Below, piece after piece: positions 33,620 through 43,954 of a stretch of DNA of 64,000 nt; position 1 is the first letter of the stretch, and every line of letters starts with the position of its first letter. The notes below the pieces were generated by a model that was given only the letters and a program-made list of their open reading frames with translations, had not been told where the DNA came from and ran no database searches. The stretch lies in contig OY759218.1 of the NCBI GenBank assembly GCA_963662175.1, positions 12,082,001 through 12,146,000 on the forward strand, given 5' to 3'. Source of the stretch: Aradus depressus (lineage: Eukaryota; Arthropoda; Insecta; Hemiptera; Aradidae). The position numbers and the translations under genes were made by a program.

Positions 33620-33861
33620 AATGTATTGGCATTAAAAACATAAATGAATAAATAAATAAATACAATTACATAAAATAATTATAAAAATAGTAAATAAATA
33701 ATAAAAACAAATAATTATAAAAAATTTTAAAAATAAAAGGAAAAAGAAATAATAAAAGTACATAAAAGAAGAGAAGAAAAATAAGATAAATTAGTACCTA
33801 TATAAGCAATAAAAAATATTGAATAAATATAACCTTAAAGGAATAAAATATTATTATAATG
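33620..33861. repeat. A-rich low-complexity tract
   Basis: AAATAAATAAATA-type and AAAAGAAGAGAAGAAAA sequence directly after the SINE tail. Confidence 0.8.
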
Positions 33862-33985
33862 ATATAGGTACTATTATATTGATATAGGTTCTATTATATT
33901 GATATAGGTTCTATTATATTGATATAGGTTCTATTATATTGATATAGGTTCTATTATATTGATACATACCTAGGCACTATTATAT
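33862..33985. repeat. 20-bp minisatellite
   Basis: GATATAGGTTCTATTATATT repeated about five times nearly perfectly; flanking copies carry GATATAGGTACTATTATATT or decayed forms. Confidence 0.96.
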
Positions 33986-34179
33986 AGATATAGATATGCT
34001 ATTTTATCTATAGTGGGGTCGGTAATGACGCCAGCTCCGTCCCCTACCAGCCTTCTGTTTCATTCACCTAGATCACTTCATCTAACCGCAATCCATTAGC
34101 TCAATTAGTAAATTACTTTAATGATTATAGATGAAATTCAATATTCAAACCACAACTGTACCACAAGAAAAAAAAGTTG

Positions 34180-35385
34180 GAGAATGTCAGACAATATACT
34201 TCCTTAGCAGGTGTCAATCAAGTAAGTTTTAGCTCTCCCTCCTAAACTAATCCACTGTTTGGCCTAAAAATCAATACAGTATACTCTCACTTATCCGGCG
34301 TGACGCAGGATAACAGAAAACGACGGATAACGGAAATCATCAATTAATGGAAAAAATATATCAATTAAAGCATAAAAAAAAAGTGTTTTTAGGTGAGCTA
34401 AGGAATAAAACACGTACCTATGTATTTTGTTGATAACATTTATTAAATAGACAAATATGTTCATGCTGAACATTGATTTAGTATATATACGTGCATATGT
34501 ACATATGTATATTTATCCAAGCATTAAAAAGATATTTTGAAATATGCGTTTAATTACATACATATTTAAACAAAATCTAAAATTCCAGAAATATTATTTG
34601 ATGAAAAAATTGGTAATTTTCTTTTGTTTCGCTAACACAACACTGTTCCGTGCTGCATATTCCCACCACTTCTTTAGTGTTAAAACGTCTGAAAAACGAT
34701 CCAACGATTCTTTTCACTATGAGAATCAAAAACTGGTGTAAAAGAAAAATTAATAGGAGGAGAGAATTTCTGTGGAAAAAAATTAAACTTTGACTTTACC
34801 AGTAAAGTGTTCATTTCCCGATAAGACGATATTGTTGTGCCACGGACGGGACGGTACCTTTGTTTTTCTATTCTAGGAAACATTTTTTATAAATGTTTGA
34901 TTTTCAACTATGTATTTATAATAATTTATTTATAGGATATTAGTGAAGTAATAAAATATTGTATTAGCGTTCCCTTCATTATAAATACAATGTACATATG
35001 TATGTATGTACAATAAAAATACTTGAAATATTCGTGAGTTACGGACTTATTATGTGCTCGTAAATACATGTGGCTCATATAATTAATAATCTAATAATTG
35101 AATGTTAATTTTAGTTTAACAAATTTGATCTTATTTTGCGAGCGCCGGATAAGGGAGCGCACCGGTTAACAGAACGCCAGATAAGGGAGAGTCTACTGTA
35201 GTTGCCGGCAGTTATTGTTTTTTTGAGTTGATTCTCTCTGATCTCCCCCTTGTCTGCGGCCGATTCCGCTGAAAATTTATAGATTCTTGTATGGTCTTGA
35301 ATTTACACATGAAATTTTTTAAAATACATTCATCCAACAGCAGTTATTTGAGTTTCAGTGTTAAGCTCCCTTATAATCCCCCCTT
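34180..35385 (-). mobile_element. Family A copy (R) interrupted by a Tigger
   Basis: T block (ATACTTCCTTAGCAGG), CTCCCTCCTAAACTAATCC and CTAAAAATCAATA run to 34,276; the copy resumes at 35,199 with GTTGCCGGCAGTTATTG, CGGCCGATTCCGCTGAAAAT and ATACATTCATCCAACAGC. Confidence 0.75.
34277..35198. mobile_element. Tigger/pogo-like element with TA duplication
   Basis: Left CAGTATACTCTCACTTATCC, right (reversed) CAGTAGACTCTCCCTTATCT. TA at 34,275-34,276 and 35,199-35,200. About 922 bp without a transposase frame. The GCGCCGGATAAGGGAGCGC subterminal block and its surroundings are shared with 29,780-30,287. Confidence 0.9.
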
Positions 35386-35389
35386 CTAT

Positions 35390-35946
35390 TACGAGTCTCT
35401 CAGTCTACAGCTGGACTGATGTTACTCTACAGTTTCATCATCCCAGTTGGATCACATGTTCTTTTTTTAGTCACTATATATTTTTATTTTATAAGTATTC
35501 ATTCCTTCTTTTCCTTTTTATCTTTTTCTTTTTATTTATTTCTTTCAGTTCCATGCCGAATACTGTAGGTGTGTGTTATTTTGGATATATAACTGTAAAT
35601 AAATGTATGTATGTATGAGGGTGTGTGCCACACATTATTTATTTATTTTATTTTATTATTTTTTTTTTTTTTCTCTCTCTCAGTGACCCTTCCTGTCATC
35701 TATATTTATTTTCGCTATTATTTTTTACTTTATAATTTTAACATTGTTCCTCATTTACTTTAATATGATTTGTTTATCCTTATTTCTAACTGTTTTTGTT
35801 TCTTTAGTTGCTATAGGCCCTTATTTTTTATCTTTTATTTTAACTTGGTTGATACTTGTATCTCTTTTGTTTATTTCTTTTGTTGTTATTCTTAGGGGAC
35901 GTATGTCCCAGAATAAAAATTGTTTTTTTCATTTCATTTCATTTCA
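35390..35946 (+). mobile_element. Probable LINE 3' end with (CATTT)n tail
   Basis: T-rich, with a (ATGT)n patch near 35,605, then GGGGACGTATGTCCCAG, AATAAAAATTG and CATTTCATTTCATTTCATT. The terminal hairpin and A-rich end resemble 30,397-30,470. Confidence 0.45.
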
Positions 35947-36112
35947 TTCAAAATCAATCATCTTGTGAGGTTCTGGACACACATATAAAATTTCGTGTCG
36001 ATGATTTTGTGATTTCCGAGAGTTGAAGACAGATAGACGTGTTCGGAAAACATGAAATTTCTGAGAAAACTCAAAATCTAATTTCTGACTAATTTCATAA
36101 ATTCGCCTATAC
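35947..36112 (-). mobile_element. Family A H' half (R)
   Basis: CATATAAAATTTCGTGTCG, GTTCGGAAAACATGAAATTT, TTTCTGACTAATTTCATAAA and TTCGCCTATAC. Confidence 0.65.
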
Positions 36113-36289
36113 TCATTTTTTTTTTTTCAGCATGGCGATTTCTTCAATGCACTTTTACATCATTTATACATTTTTCCACGAATATGAAAATTGAAGAAAA
36201 CAAAAAAGTTATTGTGGAGAAAAAAATAAGTTTTACATATTTTCATCCGATGTTCAGAACATATAGGCTTTTCGCAATTTTTAAGTTTT

Positions 36290-36620
36290 TACTTTCCCCG
36301 ATGTACGATATGGGAAGTTATATAATCGGACAGAAATTCGATGTTGAACTTTCACCGGAATTTCGGGTTAACCCCCTTTTCCAAAAATGAAAAAAAAATA
36401 CGTAACGACATGAAATTTTATATTTATATTTACGACCTTCTAAGGACGTCGCCTATTAATTTTGCTTGAAATTTACCGAAGGGAAGGGGGGAATCAGAGT
36501 AGGGGCTTTAGTATGAGGATTCAAAAGCTCTTATTTAAGTCAATTATTGGGAGTGAAAATTTAATTGAATGATTCCTTGTGGGGAAGTACATTGCCGGTG
36601 ATCCAAGGACGAGTTTTTTG
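36290..36620 (+). mobile_element. Family A copy (F) with deletion
   Basis: H block ACTTTCCCCGATGTACG, AAGTTATATAATCGGACAG, AATTCGATGTTGAACTTTC; one decayed unit; TTAGTATGAGGATTC; T block GTGGGGAAGTACATTGCCGG. Confidence 0.8.
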
Positions 36621-36960
36621 TCTTTTGCTCTCTGACAAATGTTGCACCTGGACTCCTTCTGCAATTTTCCTAGAAAACTCTGCCATTCTTCTTCATCTAA
36701 TGCGAGTTTTTTTTTTTCCAAGAAAAGTTTGAATCTCCCGAATGAGTTTGATGAGGCAAATTTTTATCATTGCGACGTTCCATTTGAGGTTTGCCAAGTT
36801 GTAGTGCCACTTTTTTTCAAAAATTCTTTGCTTTCAATTTGTTCAAAGACATCAATCAAACGAGACTGATTTAAGTAAAGATTAGCTGGTTTGGGAGACA
36901 CTGTCAATGATGCCAATAAAACAAATTTATTTTTTTGAAATATTGTCTATTTCAGAGAAC
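36621..36960. other. Unassigned sequence
   Basis: An open - strand frame (36,521-36,721) includes LALDEEEWQSFLGKLQKESR and CNICQRAK, but frames break on both sides and no family is recognised. It could be a transposon remnant. Confidence 0.3.
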
Positions 36961-36969
36961 TTTTTTTTT

Positions 36970-37018
36970 ATAAAACTACCGATTTCGGGTTCACACCATC
37001 ATCAGATTTAGTTCTAAA
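36970..37018 (-). ncRNA. Hammerhead-like motif (Penelope-type end)
   Basis: On the - strand: CTGATGA (37,005-36,999), a short stem GGT/ACC with GTGA loop, GAAA (36,986-36,983), then a TCGGTAGTTTTATAAA run followed by A-rich sequence. Stem I is weak (about 4 A-U/G-U pairs). Candidate only. Confidence 0.35.
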
Positions 37019-37151
37019 TATATTAATATGCTCAGTTCATATCGGGACGCCAGGTAGGTAAGGGAGGAGTTGAAATTTCAACTAGAAAATTCTCGTGGCT
37101 TACAGTTAGATATTTGTTTTGTTCTGAAATGTTTACTTCCAATAACAGTGG

Positions 37152-37380
37152 TAAACTACGAGGTCATATCGCCTTGTACCAGAGCACTCTTTTGACATGA
37201 GCCCGACTCTACACTGAGAGACCTAAATGTTGCCTATCAAGGTTTATTCAACAAGGCTGAATAACGCTTAACGTCCCCTCCGAAAGACAGCGTGCTCAAG
37301 GTTTTTTCATCTCTCAGATAAAGAATCTAAGGGTCTCGGCCGGGTTTCGAACCCGCGCTCTTGAGCTCAGTATGCTACCA
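37152..37380 (-). mobile_element. SINE, both ends trimmed
   Basis: AACTACGAGGTCATATCGCC, GACATGAGCCCGACTCTAC, CGCTTAACGTCCCCTCC, GCCGGGTTTCGAACCCGCG. 'AAGGTTTTTTCATC' linker variant. Confidence 0.9.
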
Positions 37381-37877
37381 ATTTTGAAGCTAACAAGTTT
37401 TCATAATGTGTCGGCGTTTCTCAACTAAAATATATTTCCTTGACTTGCTCCAAGGCCCAATGTTTCGGTAAAAACTTTCGATTTTGCGAGGAATTTTTTT
37501 GTCCCCTTCAATCGAGGGGAGTTTTCTTAAGAGTACCCATAAAAATATGCATATATACTAGTACATATGTGTATACAAAGAACATGAGAACATATTAATC
37601 ATTTTTTTTCCAATTCAGTTTTCTCTTTGCTTTTGATCCAAACAAAACTTTTCCATAGAAAATTTCTTGACAAAGAAAAATGAATCATGTATGATTTAGG
37701 GTATAATATTGGTTGTGTAAATCACAAGCCTGTCCCCCTACATAAGGGAAACTACCCCTACATTGTAACGGAGAGGGGAACAGTTGAGGCTTTTTCTTTT
37801 TAGAACCTGGCTTTTACACAATCCAGAGATGTTCTATCTAACCTTCAATCTCTAAATTCTAAACTTTTTTTTATTAT
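37381..37877. other. Intron sequence, no recognised repeat
   Basis: Only AT-rich DNA and short homopolymers are visible. Confidence 0.45.
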
Positions 37878-38492
37878 TACTTCCCTGGCTATATGAAGTA
37901 GAAGGGAAGTTATGTAATTTGTCAAAAATTTCATGAGGAGTATTCAACAGAATTTTATGTTTTCCGACCTCCTGATCCTGTCTGGGTCTGTGAACACGAT
38001 AACTTCCGATAGAATGAATGAAGAAACGACAAGAAATTTTGTATCCAGAACCCTCAGGACGGCACCTATTGATTTTCAGCCAAATTGGCCAGAGAGAAAA
38101 TGGGGATAGGGGGGAGGTAACACAAAAACTCTAATAACTGCCATTGTATTGATTGACATGAAATCTCATATGCAAATTACTACCGATGTAATAAACCTAT
38201 CGACATAAAATTTTATATTTAAATTCAAAACTCCATGAGTATGACACCTATTAATTTTCCGCGAGGTCGGTCGAATAGAAGGGGGGACCAGAATAGCGGG
38301 GCTCGAATTAAATACTGTAGTAACTGCCGATGTTATGAATGTATCGACACACAATTTAGTATGAGGATTATGTAAGTCAAATATTGAGTTTCAGCCTCAA
38401 ACATTCGATTGGCTTTGATGGGAGATCAATAACGTAATTGATTAATTCATGCTAGAAAAATTCCAAACCGGTGAGTCACCGACTTTTTTTTA
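37878..38492 (+). mobile_element. Family A copy (F), H-U-U-U-T
   Basis: 615 bp: H (ACTTCCCTGGCTATATGAAG), units at CGATAGAATGAATGAAG, TGCCATTGTATTGATTG, CTACCGATGTAATAAACC and CTGCCGATGTTATGAATG, link TTAGTATGAGGATTATG, and a decayed T block ending GGTGAGTCACCGACTTTTTT. Confidence 0.88.
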
Positions 38493-38502
38493 TTGTAACC
38501 TT

Positions 38503-38580
38503 GCGAAAATCCGAGATCGAGTTTTCAATGGAATTTCCAGTTTCAAGGTCTGTTAGTCTATTGCGGTAATGTGACATTTC
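38503..38580 (-). repeat. Family C fragment
   Basis: CTTGCGAAAATCCGAGATCG, AGTTTTCAATGGAATTTCC, TTTCAAGGTCTG; compare the end of the family C copies. Confidence 0.45.
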
Positions 38581-38606
38581 CTAACTTATATCTAATTACA
38601 TTTTGT

Positions 38607-38759
38607 TGTCAGGTACTCGTTAAAGACTCTTATCCTAGCTCAATAAACCTGGATATGCAAAATAGTATAGTCGGACTCATGTCGAGAGCGACCGAAGAGT
38701 GCACTGGTATAGGCGATAAGACCTTGTAGTTGAAGCCTGGGCATGAGGGCATAAGTCAC
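38607..38759 (+). mobile_element. SINE 3' half
   Basis: TGTCAGGTACTCGTTAAAGA, CAATAAACCTGGATATGC, GCCTGGGCATGAGGGC. Confidence 0.85.
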
Positions 38760-38781
38760 ATCTAAGGAGCGAAAAAAAAAA

Positions 38782-39972
38782 AAAAAAAAAGTCGGTGAAT
38801 CACCGATGTACTTCCCCAGAACGAATTAACCAATTAACATTCCCCCCCACTCTTCCAAAAACAGTCGACCGTTATATTCAATAGTTGACTTACATAGAAG
38901 CTCCTTAATCCTCATACTAAATTTTGTGTCGATAAATTCATTACATCGGTAGCTTTAGGGTTTTTGCATTGAGCCCCCTTCCCTGACCCCCCTTCCCTTC
39001 AGCCGATATCGCTGAAATTTGAAAGGTTATGTCCTCATTGGGTTTTAATTTCAAATATTATATGTTGATCCATTCATTACATCGACAGTTTTTAAGTTGA
39101 GCCCCCTCCGAAATCCCCCTTCCCTTTTGCCAGAAAATTAGTAAGTATCGTTATTGGGTTTTGAATTCACTTATGAAGTTTTTTGTCGATACATTCATTA
39201 CAACGGCAACTATATATTAATAGTGTTTTTGAGTTAAGCCTCTCCTTAATCCCTCCTTTCCTTTGGTCGATTTGGCTGAAAATCAATAGGAGGGTTCTAG
39301 ATTCACATATAAAATTGATACATTTCTTCCATCAGCAGGTATCGTGTTCACAGATACACACAGCTACAGAATTATTTAGTGTTTCCGCTCTCCCTTTGAG
39401 GCCACTTTCGCTTTTACTTAAAAATTGAAACATTTTCCTCCCCCTCAAAGTCCAATTGACTGTTTGGGCTAGTATTAGTTAATATATAATTAGTTAATAG
39501 TTGACTTACATAGGTGCTCCTAAATCCTCATACAGTTGTTATTGCAGTTTTTGTGCTGAGGCCCCCTCCTAAACCCCCCTTTTTTTCTGCCGATATCGGT
39601 GAAATTTGACAGGATATGTCCTCATTGGATTTTGTCTTCAAATATAAAATTTCATGTCGTTACATTTATTACAATGGCAGTTGTTAGAGCTTTGTGTTAA
39701 ACTTCCCCCCTAATCCCTCTATTTCTTTGGTCGATTTGGCTGAAAATCAATAGTTACCATTGTTGGAGGGTTCTGAATTCACATATAAAATTTCGTGTTG
39801 ATACATTTCTTTCTTTCAGGAGTTATCGGGTTCACAGACACACAGACAGATTTTTTTTTTTAAATATTTGCAATCTTGAGGTCGGAAAACATGAAATTCC
39901 ATTGAAAAATCCGCATCGAATTTTTGAAAGATTACATAACTTCCCCTAGACTTCGAATAGCTGGGCAAGTAA
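38782..39972 (-). mobile_element. Two family A copies in tandem (R-R)
   Basis: First copy: GTCGGTGAATCACCGATGTA, CTTCCCCAGAACGAATTAAC, then units at CATTCATTACATCGG (38,937), CATTCATTACATCGAC (39,071) and CATTCATTACAACGG (39,192). At about 39,364 (CAGCTACAGAATTATTTAG) a second T-type head starts, followed by more units and an H' ending ACTTCCCCTAGACTTCG and GCTGGGCAAGTAAAA at 39,972. Unit spacing is about 120-136 bp. Confidence 0.85.
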
Positions 39973-40536
39973 AAATATTTAAATAAATAAATTAACTATA
40001 CAGGTGTAAATTCCGCTTAAGAATTTTTGAAATTGTATTTCCATCGTTAATATTTTTAATAAAATGCAGGAATTGGTGGAGGATGCCACTAGAAGTTAAC
40101 TAACCTTATTGAAAACCCAGTATTGGAAAGTAGGAGAATAGAAGTGGTCTAGGCGTAACTATGGGGGGGAGGTGTGGGGGTGGGGGTAAAGAGGGCGTGG
40201 TCAAAGTAGGAGGAGCGCAGACGCAGAGACAGGCGCCACACCTTCCCCCACCACCATCCCTCCCTTCCTTAGGTCTCTCTCATTCAGCCCCTTCCCCGCC
40301 ATTCACCACCCTCCCAGTCCGCCCCACACACAGGCCCCTAATTATCACGGTTAATGACAGTCTACCGGTAGCCACCCACGGAGATCACCTGTCTCAACCA
40401 GTCCTATCTGCAAGACTTCTTCTTAGCCTTACGTTGGGCCAATGACCACAATTATATTAGCGCTGAAAACTGTGGCTTAGGCTGGGACGGCGCGAGCCTG
40501 GAGGCGAACTAAGCGGCAATGCGACAGACACGTAGC
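39973..40536. other. Mostly unique, partly GC-rich segment
   Basis: 40,140-40,510 is clearly richer in G and C, with a proline-rich open frame (40,161-40,445) lacking any known domain. No splice-flanked coding exon is evident. Could be a conserved non-coding or promoter-like patch; undecided. Confidence 0.4.
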
Positions 40537-40539
40537 ATA

Positions 40540-41190
40540 GGGGAAGTTATGTAATCTGTCAAAAAATCTGATGCTAAAACTGAAAAAATAAGTCGTCGGT
40601 GAATCACCGGTTATGTAGGTACTTCCCCAGCACAATTACTTTTTTGCTCTTCCCCCAATTGCAAATCGACCGTTACGGCTGAAACTCATTACTTAACATC
40701 TGCAATTGTTTGGGTATTTGAGTCGAGCCCCCTTCCCTTCCACCGATTTCGCGGAAAATTAATAGGTCTCGTCCTTTATTTGAATTTAAATATAAAATTT
40801 AATGTCGATACATTCATTACATCGGCAGTTATTGGGATTTTTAAGTTGAACCCCGTCTGGTCCCCCCCGCCCCTTCGGCTGTATGCAATTTCATGTCAAT
40901 ACATTCATTAAAACTGCAGTTCTATTTTTTTAGTTAAGCCTCCCCCCTTATCACCCTCTTTCCTTTGGCCAATTTTGCTGAAAATCAATAGTCGTCCTTA
41001 AAGGGTTCTGGATGCACAATTTTTTGTCGATACATTCATTCTATCGTGTTCACAGACACATGCAGACACCTTTTTCTTCATTTTTGAAATCAAGAGGTCG
41101 GCAAACATGAAATTTTGTTGAAAACTCCGCATCGAATTTTTGACCGATTACATAGCATCCCCTATACTTCGTACAGTTGGGAAGTAAAAA
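40540..41190 (-). mobile_element. Family A copy with both inverted ends
   Basis: H fragment (AGGGGAAGTTATGTAATCTG) at 40,540; reversed T block (GTCGTCGGTGAATCACCGG, TACTTCCCCAGCAC); units at CATTCATTACATCGGC and CATTCATTAAAACTGC; H' ending CCCCTATACTTCGTACAG. The H...H' order at the two ends shows the complete layout. Confidence 0.85.
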
Positions 41191-41790
41191 TTATGTCTCT
41201 GTGTGTGTGTGTGTGTTTCTGTGAACACGAGAACTCCCGATAGAATTTATGTATCGACTCAAATTGTTCTATATGTAGGCATCTAAAATCCCATATGGAT
41301 GAAACTAGGATGATTTTCAGCCAAATCGGCCAAAGGGAAGGAGGGATTAGGGGGAGGTTTAACACAAAAACTCTAATAACTACCGTTGTAATGAATATAT
41401 TGACACAAAAATTCATTGTAAATTTAAAATAAGGTCAACACCTATTAATTATAGAGGGCGCCGGTAGCTCAGTGGTATGCGTGCTTGTCTACTGAGCTCA
41501 AGATCGTGGGTTCGAAACCCGACCGAGGCCCTTAGTTTATTTTATAAGGGAGGTGAAATAAACTTAAGCCCGCCGTCCTTCGGATGGTCCTAGGTGAATA
41601 AAACCTCCCATGAGAGTTACGAAAGACAGGTCTGGTAGTAGGCGATATGACCTCGTAGTTAAAGCCCGGGCATGAGTCATAAAACCTAACCTAACATAAC
41701 CTATTAATTGTGTGAGGGGAAGGAGAGAATGAGGATAGGTGCTCAACTCAAAAATTCCAATAACTGCCGATGTAATGAATTGTGATAAAG
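41191..41790 (+). mobile_element. Family A copy (F) with SINE insertion
   Basis: (GT)n start, GAACACGAGAACTCCCGATA, CAGCCAAATCGGCCAAAGGG, TAACTACCGTTGTAATGAAT, then a SINE at 41,451-41,699, then the unit resumes (GTGTGAGGGGAAGGAGAG, AACTGCCGATGTAATGAATT) until family B starts. Confidence 0.82.
41451..41699 (+). mobile_element. SINE with perfect 10-bp TSD, internally deleted
   Basis: Flanked by CCTATTAATT at 41,441-41,450 and 41,700-41,709. Head GCGCCGGTAGCTCAGTGG and B box GGTTCGAAACC are intact; a deletion removes the middle of the body (CGGATGG joins TCCTAGGTGAATAAAACC). The tail is AAACCTAACCTAACATAA. Confidence 0.96.
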
Positions 41791-42655
41791 AAATTATTGT
41801 TAAATGAATTATAAATATATAAATAATAAACAATAATTGAAATAATAAAATTAATAATAATTAAATAAAAGTTAAATAATAAATATTATTACATTTCCTG
41901 TAGAAATTGTATCTCTTTTGTCATTAACTAAATTTTGATTTCTACTACAACAGTAGTTTCCGAAAAGGGCCCTAAAAAAATATCTAAAGTTCAAGACGTG
42001 CAATTTTTAAGAAAGTGCACATAATTTTAAAAAATTGCAATTAACAAATTTTTAATTTGGATTTCTAAAGATATGCCATATTGTTTTTCTTAATTTTTCA
42101 ATAATATAAAATCTAATCCAAAGGTTTTTAAATTATCTTACTGGGCCAAGAGAGAAAATGATTGGTTTTATTTACATAATAAAATTAATAACTAAGAGAT
42201 AAAAAAAATCAAATTTTCTACAAATAGAAATCTTACAACCTAATTTTTTACATTTATTTTTTAGTCTATTTTCTTTCTAAATACTGGCCATTCTTCAAAT
42301 TTAAGTTATTTTAGGGCATATAAAACATATAAATAAATTAAAGTACCTCCTTTGTGTATCTATTTAATTAAAACTCCAATTATTCACAATCAATTCACTA
42401 CAACTTAGTTCTCCACACCTTAAGCCTAAACGCTCACTCCATCTCCACTCAGACCGTCGAACCTCAACCCAGACCTCGACTCTTCTGCACTAACTAAAAA
42501 CAGCTGATGGTCGTGTTTTGTTTTTTATTCATGGGTTGTTTTAAAACAAACTGCATTCATATTATTATTCACCAATTTAGTTGCTTCTTTGTTTTTTTTA
42601 TATATATAAATTATTTGAATGTGTGTATTTGTTTATACATCACAGAATATATCGA
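41791..42655 (+). mobile_element. Family B element, copy 1
   Basis: From GTGATAAAGAAATTATTG through TTTCCTGTAGAAATTGTATC, TAGTTTCCGAAAAGGGCCC, TGCCATATTGTTTTTC, AAAACAGCTGATGGTCGTG to TATACATCACAGAATATATC. Non-coding. Tandemly repeated at 43,050. Confidence 0.88.
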
Positions 42656-42685
42656 CTCAAAATATTGTAAAAAAATAAGGTCAAC

Positions 42686-42959
42686 CTTGTCTACTGAGCT
42701 CAAGATCGTGGGTTCGAAACCCGACCGAGGCCCTTAGTTTATTTTATCTGGGAGGTAAAATGAACTTAAGCACGCCGTCCTTCGGATGGGACGTTAAGCG
42801 ATGGTCCCGAGCCTGTACGATGTCAGGTACTCGTTAAAGACCCCTACCCTAGGTGAATAAAACCTCCCACCAGAGTGACGAAAGAGAGCTCTGGTAGTAG
42901 GCGATATGACATCGTAGTTAAAGCCCGGGCATGAGTCATAAAACCTAACCTAACATAAC
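42686..42959 (+). mobile_element. SINE in the duplicated unit, head-truncated
   Basis: Begins CTTGTCTACTGAGCTCAAG (A box lost) and shares the rare AATAAAACCTCCCA deletion junction and the CCTAACCTAACATAACC tail with the SINE at 41,451, showing common origin by duplication. Confidence 0.95.
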
Positions 42960-43049
42960 CTATTAATTGTGTGAGGGGAAGGAGAGAATAGAAAGATAGG
43001 TGCTCAACCCAAAAATTCCAATAACTGCCGATGTAATGAATTGTGATAA

Positions 43050-43880
43050 AGAAATTATTGTTAAATGAATTATAAATATATAAATAATAAACAATAATTG
43101 AAATAATAAAATTAATAATAATTAAATAAAAGTAAATAATAAAAATTATTACATTTCCTGTAGAAATTGTATCTCTTTTGTCATTTTACTAAATTTTAAA
43201 TAAAGTTAATTTTTAAGAAAATGCACGTAATTTAAAAAAATTTCAATTAACAAACTTTTAATTTGGATTTCTAAAGAGATGCCATATTGTTTTTCTAAAT
43301 TTTTCAATAATATAAAATCTAATCCAAAGGTTTTTAAATTATCTTACTGGGCCAAGAGAGAAAATGATTGGTTTTATTTACATAATAACATTAATAACTA
43401 AGAGATAAAAAAAATCAAATTATCTACAAAAAGAAATCTTACAACCTAATTTTTTACATTTATTTTTTAGTCTCTTTTCTTTCTAAATACTGGCCATTCT
43501 TCAAATTCAAGTTATTTTAGGGCATATAAAAAAATTAATATACTTCCTTTGTGCATCTATTTCAATTAAAACTCCAATTAATCACAATCAATTCACTACA
43601 ACTTAGTTCTCCACACCTTAAGCCTAAACTCTCACTCCATCTCCACTCAGACCGTCTCACCTCAACCCACACTTCTACTCTTCTGCACTAATTAAAAACA
43701 GCTGATGGTCGTGTTTTGTTTTTTATTCATGGGTTGTTTTAAAACAAAATGCATTCATATTATTATCCACCAATTTAGTTGCTTTTTTTTTTTTTTTATA
43801 TATAAATAAATATAATTAATTTTTATAATATTATTAATTTGAATGTGTGTATTTTTTTATACATCACAGAATATATCGAC
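43050..43880 (+). mobile_element. Family B element, copy 2
   Basis: Second copy in the tandem duplication; same order of motifs, with a deletion of about 60 bp after TTTACTAAATTTT near 43,190. Confidence 0.88.
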
Positions 43881-43954
43881 TCAAAATATTGTAAAAAAAT
43901 AAGGTCAACCTATTAATTGTGTGATTCTAATAACTGCCGATATAATTTAGGTAT

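Larger units (their letters stand above)
41441..43910 (+). repeat. 1.26-kb tandem duplication (SINE + family A unit + family B)
   Basis: CTATTAATTGTGTGAGGGG recurs with an offset of 1,259 bp (41,701/42,960), and AATAAGGTCAACC recurs at 42,674 and 43,898. Family B copy 2 (43,050-43,880) is highly similar to copy 1 with small indels and lacks the TTTCCGAAAAGGGCCC part. Confidence 0.93.

Noticed and set aside
35358..35968. Hydrophobic frames resembling membrane proteins
   Set aside because: T-rich 3' UTR-like sequence of a LINE-type end; no conserved motifs.
40161..40445. 94-residue proline-rich open frame
   Set aside because: No domain, composition follows local GC-rich sequence, no splice or start context to support it.
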